The notes below the pieces were generated by a model that was not told the DNA's origin, made no database searches, and saw only the letters and a program-made list of their open reading frames with translations. DNA of 64,000 nucleotides from Streptomyces candidus (GTDB taxonomy: Bacteria > Actinomycetota > Actinomycetes > Streptomycetales > Streptomycetaceae): contig NZ_JACHEM010000003.1 in assembly GCF_014207445.1 (NCBI RefSeq), positions 310,001-374,000 of the forward strand. The letters are read 5' to 3'. This document shows, piece after piece, positions 60,433 through 64,000 of the stretch. A program made the position numbers and the translations under genes. Position 1 is the stretch's first letter. Every line of letters starts with the position of its first letter.

Positions 60433-62112
60433 TCAGATGCCCGCCGCCGCCGACAGGTCGCGCTTGATGGCGGCCAGGATGTCGGCCGCCTGGGCGCGGG
60501 CCGCCGGGAGAGCGGCTGCGTCCGGGACCGGGACGACGACCTCCAGGTAGCACTTGAGCTTCGGCTCGGTGCCGGACGGCCGGACGATGACGCGCGCGCC
60601 CGTCAGGTGGTAGCGCAGGCCGTCCGTCGGCGGGAGCGACTCCGTGCCCCGGCTCAGGTCCTCGGCGGAGACGACCGGCAGACCGGCCAGGTGGGCCGGG
60701 GGAGCCGTACGGAGGCGGGTCATCGCGTCGGCGATGATGCTCAGGTCCTGTACCCGTACCGAGAGCTGGTCGGTGGCGTGCAGGCCGTGCGTGACCGCCA
60801 GCTCGTCGAGCAGGTCGAGGAGGGTGCGGCCCTGCTCCTTGAGCTCGGAGGCGAGTTCGGTGACGGCCAGGGCGGCGGTGATGCCGTCCTTGTCGCGGAC
60901 GCCTTCGGGGTCCACGCAGTAGCCGAGGGCCTCCTCGTACCCGTACCGCAGGTTGTCGACCCGGGCGATCCACTTGAAGCCGGTGAGGGTCTCCTCGTGG
61001 CGGATGCCCGCGTGCGCGGCGATGCGGCCCAGGAGGGAGGAGGAGACGATCGACTCGGCGAAGACCGCGTCGGGCGCGAGGCCGCCCTTGCGGGCGAGGT
61101 GGGCGGCGAGGAGCGAGCCGACCTCGTCGCCGCGGAGCATGCGCCAGCCGCCCTCGACGGAGCCGTCCGGAACGGCCACCGCACAGCGGTCCGCGTCCGG
61201 GTCGTTGGCGATGACCAGGTCGGGGGCGGGGGAGGTACGGCGGGCCGTCGCGAAGGCGAGGTCCATCGCGCCGGGCTCCTCCGGGTTGGGGAAGGCGACG
61301 GTCGGGAAGTCCGGGTCGGGCTCGGCCTGTTCGGCGACGAGGACCGGCTCGGGGAAGCCCGCGCGGGCGAAGGCGGCCAGCAGGACGTCCTTGCCGACGC
61401 CGTGCATGGCCGTGTAGACGGTACGGGCGCCGCGCGGCGAACCGGGGGCCAGGACCGCGTCCGTACGGGCCAGGTACGCCTCCAGGACCTCCTCGTCGAG
61501 CACCGTCCAGCCGTCGTCGGGACGCGGTACGTCGGCGAGGACGGCGACGGCGTCGATCTCGGCGGCGATCTCCGCGTCGGCGGGCGGCACGATCTGCGAG
61601 CCGTCGCCCAGGTAGACCTTGTAGCCGTTGTCGCGCGGGGGGTTGTGGCTGGCGGTGACCTCCACACCCGCCACCGCGCCCAGGTGCCTTATGGCGAAGG
61701 CCAGTACGGGGGTGGGCAGCGGACGCGGCAGCAGTACGGCGCGCAGGCCCGCGCCCGTCATCACGGCCGCCGTGTCGCGTGCGAAGTCGGCGGACTTGTG
61801 GCGCGCGTCGTACCCGATGACCACCAGGTCGTCGGACGAGCGGGGATGGCCCGGCTGCTTCGCCAGGTACGCCGCGAGACCGGCGGCGGCGCGGATGACG
61901 ACGGCACGGTTCATGCGCATGGGCCCCGCGCCGAGCTCGCCGCGCAGCCCGGCGGTGCCGAACTGGAGGGTGCCGGAGAAGCGGGCGGCCAGCTCGGCGG
62001 TGTCCCCGGTGTCGATGAGCTCGGCGAGCTCTTCGCGGGTCTCGGGGTCGGGGTCCTCTGCGAGCCAGGCGCTGGCGCGGGCGAGAAGGTCTGAGGGGGT
62101 GTCCTGGAGCAC
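60433..62112 (-). CDS. Phosphohexomutase-family enzyme, likely phosphopentomutase role
   Basis: This 559-aa alpha-D-phosphohexomutase-superfamily enzyme has the phosphoserine S155 in TASHNPP, the metal loop D304-P-D306-A-D308, the sugar loop GFKWIARV region, and the phosphate-binding RPSGTEPKLK. The family includes phosphomannomutase, phosphoglucomutase and PGM2-type phosphopentomutases. It stands between deoC and the purine nucleoside phosphorylase, so conversion of (deoxy)ribose-1-P to 5-P is the likely duty. The specificity is inferred from context. The start GTG at 62112 has AAAGG upstream. Confidence 0.88.
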   Translation of the reverse strand: MLQDTPSDLLARASAWLAEDPDPETREELAELIDTGDTAELAARFSGTLQFGTAGLRGELGAGPMRMNRAVVIRAAAGLAAYLAKQPGHPRSSDDLVVIGYDARHKSADFARDTAAVMTGAGLRAVLLPRPLPTPVLAFAIRHLGAVAGVEVTASHNPPRDNGYKVYLGDGSQIVPPADAEIAAEIDAVAVLADVPRPDDGWTVLDEEVLEAYLARTDAVLAPGSPRGARTVYTAMHGVGKDVLLAAFARAGFPEPVLVAEQAEPDPDFPTVAFPNPEEPGAMDLAFATARRTSPAPDLVIANDPDADRCAVAVPDGSVEGGWRMLRGDEVGSLLAAHLARKGGLAPDAVFAESIVSSSLLGRIAAHAGIRHEETLTGFKWIARVDNLRYGYEEALGYCVDPEGVRDKDGITAALAVTELASELKEQGRTLLDLLDELAVTHGLHATDQLSVRVQDLSIIADAMTRLRTAPPAHLAGLPVVSAEDLSRGTESLPPTDGLRYHLTGARVIVRPSGTEPKLKCYLEVVVPVPDAAALPAARAQAADILAAIKRDLSAAAGI

Positions 62113-62552
62113 GGGTCGCCTTTCGGGAAAGAACGGGAAGTCCGGTGGTCACCGGGCGGTGGCGGGACAGGGCGGGGCGGTCGTCGGTTCCGGTCCCCTA
62201 CCCGCCCCTCCGCCGGACCGCTCGCCACGGGACGGGGAAGTTTGGTCACTACGGCCACGCACCGCTCTGCACGGGCCCGCTTGAGGCGCGCGGGGAACTG
62301 CGCGTCCAGCCACCACGGACCCGCGCAGAGGGCCCCCGACCCGCGGCGAGCGGTTTCGGGAAGGGGCGGGGAGGGGCCGAACCCGCGGAGCGGCCCACGG
62401 CCGGTGGCCCGGCCCGCCGCCCGGCGGAGGCGGAGGAGCGGTCCGCACCGGCCCCGAACCCGGCCCGGCCCCGGTCCGGCCCGGGCGGGGCGGCCGGACC
62501 CGGGGTGCGGCCCGGCAAGGACTATTCCCCGCGAACCGCGCCCCCGGCCCGG
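62113..62552. other. Gene-free GC-rich stretch
   Basis: About 440 bases between the mutase and the phosphorylase, both on the minus strand. Several frames are open because of base composition, but none has a start with a ribosome site or family sequence. No clear terminator or operator was seen. Confidence 0.5.
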
Positions 62553-63362
62553 CTAGATGCGCTCCAGCACCCGCGCCAGCAGGCTGCCCATGCGGGCCGC
62601 CGAGTCGCGGCCGGCCTGGAGGACCTCTTCGTGGTTGAGGGGCTCGCCCGACAGACCGGCGGCGAGGTTGGTGACCAGGGAGATGCCGAGCACCTCCGCA
62701 CCCGCCTCACGAGCCGCGATGGCTTCGAGGACCGTGGACATGCCCACCAGGTCGCCGCCCATGACACGGACCATGTTGATCTCGGCCGGGGTCTCGTAGT
62801 GCGGGCCGGGGAACTGGACGTAGACGCCCTCCTCCAGGGTCTCGTCCACCTCCTTGCACAGGGCCCGCAGACGCGGCGAGTACAGGTCGGTCAGGTCGAC
62901 GAAGTTCGCGCCGATGATCGGCGAGGCGGCCGTCAGGTTGAGGTGGTCGCTGATGAGGACCGGCTGGCCGGGGCGCATGCCGTCGCGCAGACCGCCGCAG
63001 CCGTTGGTGAGGACGACGGTCTTGCAGCCGGCCGCGACGGCGGTGCGGACACCGTGTGCGACCGCGGCGACACCGCGGCCCTCGTAGTAGTGCGTACGCC
63101 CGAGGAAGACCAGCGCGCGCTTGTCGCCGATCCTGTACGAGCGGATCTTGCCACCGTGACCCTCTACGGCGGGGGGCGGGAAGCCGGGCAGCTCCGTGAC
63201 CGGGAACTCGGCCTCGGCGACGCCGAGCGCGTCCACGGCGGGCGCCCAGCCGGAGCCCATCACGAGGGCGACGTCATGGGTCTCGGCGCCGGTGAGCTCA
63301 CGCAGGCGCGCGGCCGCGGAGTCGGCGGCGGCTTGGGGGTCCGAAATAACAGATGCGTTCAC
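62553..63362 (-). CDS. Purine nucleoside phosphorylase, trimeric type
   Basis: This 269-aa enzyme splits inosine and guanosine with phosphate to the base and ribose-1-phosphate. It is of the trimeric (class II) kind: [47 protein letters not shown] and [12 protein letters not shown]. The GTG at 63362 is 7 nt past a -10 hexamer and lacks a ribosome site, so it is likely leaderless. The operator lies just upstream. Confidence 0.94.
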   Translation of the reverse strand: MNASVISDPQAAADSAAARLRELTGAETHDVALVMGSGWAPAVDALGVAEAEFPVTELPGFPPPAVEGHGGKIRSYRIGDKRALVFLGRTHYYEGRGVAAVAHGVRTAVAAGCKTVVLTNGCGGLRDGMRPGQPVLISDHLNLTAASPIIGANFVDLTDLYSPRLRALCKEVDETLEEGVYVQFPGPHYETPAEINMVRVMGGDLVGMSTVLEAIAAREAGAEVLGISLVTNLAAGLSGEPLNHEEVLQAGRDSAARMGSLLARVLERI

Positions 63363-63369
63363 GCGCAGA

Positions 63370-63399
63370 AGGGTAGCCGCTTTGGCCCTACGCGCGTAG
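63370..63399 (-). promoter_or_regulatory. Operator and -10 of the phosphorylase gene
   Basis: The plus-strand reading CTACGCGCGTAG (63388-63399) is a perfect copy of the shared palindrome. On the minus strand TACCCT (63375-63370) follows 12 nt later and ends 7 nt before GTG 63362. Confidence 0.65.
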
Positions 63400-63585
63400 A
63401 TGTCTGCTCGTCGGACCTGCCGGGGCAGGCTTGTGCATTCGTACGAAAGCGCGCGCCCCGGCCGTACGGGAAGGGGCGTCGACGCCCGGGAATCGGGGGC
63501 CGTCGAGGGCGTTGGGCCGTCCGGGTGCGGTTGGCCACACCCGGTTCGGGGCGCACGCGTGCCGCGGACCGTCCGGCCGGGCGGC

Positions 63586-64000
63586 TCAGCAGGGGCGCTT
63601 GCGCAGTTCCATCACGTAGTCGTGGGGCGCGCCCGCCGACTCCGCCGCGTCCGCGATCTCGCCCAGGTAGCGGGCCGACGGCAGGCCGCCCTCGTACCCG
63701 TTGAGGACGTACATCCAGGTGGCTTCCTCGCCCTCCAGCGTGTGCACACGCACCCGCATCCGGCGGTAGATGTCCAGGCCGACGCCCTCCCACCGGTCCA
63801 TGGAGTCCTCGTCCATCGGAGCGAGGTCGTACAGGGCGACGAAGACCTGCGAGCGGGGCGCCTCGACCACGGTGGCGAGCGACCCCTCCCAGCCCATCTG
63901 CTCCCCGCCGAAGGTCAGCCTCCAGTCGTTGAGCCAGCCGGTGCCGCGCAGCGGCGAGTGCGGTGCGCGGCGGGACATCAGCCGCGCGTCGAGGTTGCCG
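63586..64000 (-). CDS. Gamma-glutamylcyclotransferase-like protein (5' end missing)
   Basis: The visible 137 residues show the AIG2/gamma-glutamylcyclotransferase-like fold: [10 protein letters not shown], a Glu in [13 protein letters not shown], and [20 protein letters not shown] near the end. The frame is open to the window edge; the codons before the internal ATG at 63978 read G-N-L-D-A-R-L, typical of the family N-terminus. The true start is therefore outside the window. Confidence 0.82.
   Translation of the reverse strand, partial: GNLDARLMSRRAPHSPLRGTGWLNDWRLTFGGEQMGWEGSLATVVEAPRSQVFVALYDLAPMDEDSMDRWEGVGLDIYRRMRVRVHTLEGEEATWMYVLNGYEGGLPSARYLGEIADAAESAGAPHDYVMELRKRPC

Noticed and set aside
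59636..62152. A minus-strand open frame of more than 800 codons.
   Set aside because: Only the last 144 codons (VOC protein) are real; the rest is a different frame of the mutase gene.

Overview
The window reads as a piece of a Streptomyces chromosome core. Third-codon positions are almost always G or C, nearly all genes have Streptomyces-type products, and overlapping stop/start pairs (ATGA, GTGA, TGATG) are common. It contains an sdhCDAB operon, a locus that matches AfsQ1/AfsQ2/SigQ, and nucleoside-salvage genes in an order resembling other actinobacteria. No tRNA, rRNA, CRISPR array, insertion sequence or prophage was seen. About 62 protein genes are supported; the first and last run off the window.

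Left part, 1-9.6 kb: envelope and polyprenyl-phosphate genes. A DprE1-like oxidase diverges from PAP2 phosphatase, UbiA-type phosphoribosyltransferase, GtrA-like and YihY/BrkB-like membrane genes. A D,D-carboxypeptidase, a metallophosphoesterase, an SdpI-like protein and an orphan peptide-binding protein follow. 9.7-13.2 kb holds sdhCDAB on the minus strand. 13.4-21.9 kb is a mix: OHCU decarboxylase, GH20 hexosaminidase, two unknown genes, a sigma factor coupled to a membrane protein, and a deazaflavin-type reductase fused to hemerythrin.

22-29.7 kb is a compact sialic-acid-like (probably Kdn/teichulosonic acid) glycopolymer cluster. Two genes run leftward (polysialyltransferase-type GT and GT2). 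Four run rightward: a DUF6716-type GT, a CMP-sialate synthetase fused to a HAD phosphatase, a NeuB-type synthase without a SAF domain, and a GT52/polyST-like protein.

29.8-38.5 kb and scattered sites to 63.4 kb form a nucleoside uptake and catabolism regulon. It comprises a BMP-type lipoprotein, an ABC ATPase with two permeases, cdd, deoA, add, deoC with two aldehyde dehydrogenase-family genes, a phosphosugar mutase and purine nucleoside phosphorylase. Six of their promoters carry the same palindrome, CTACGCGCGTAG or a close variant, at or beside the likely -10 element. Together they can import nucleosides, deaminate and phosphorolyse them, isomerise the pentose-1-phosphate, cleave deoxyribose-5-phosphate and oxidise the acetaldehyde.

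38.8-55.9 kb has a PIG-V-like mannosyltransferase, a STAS protein convergent with a SigX5-like sigma factor, an L,D-transpeptidase, an MFS/LysR pair, a Ca2+/H+ antiporter, a degenerate alpha/beta hydrolase, small secreted proteins, PspC and VanZ proteins, and the afsQ3-Q2-Q1/sigQ locus with a matching AfsQ1-type box. The right end has VOC and small membrane proteins and a partial gamma-glutamylcyclotransferase-like gene.
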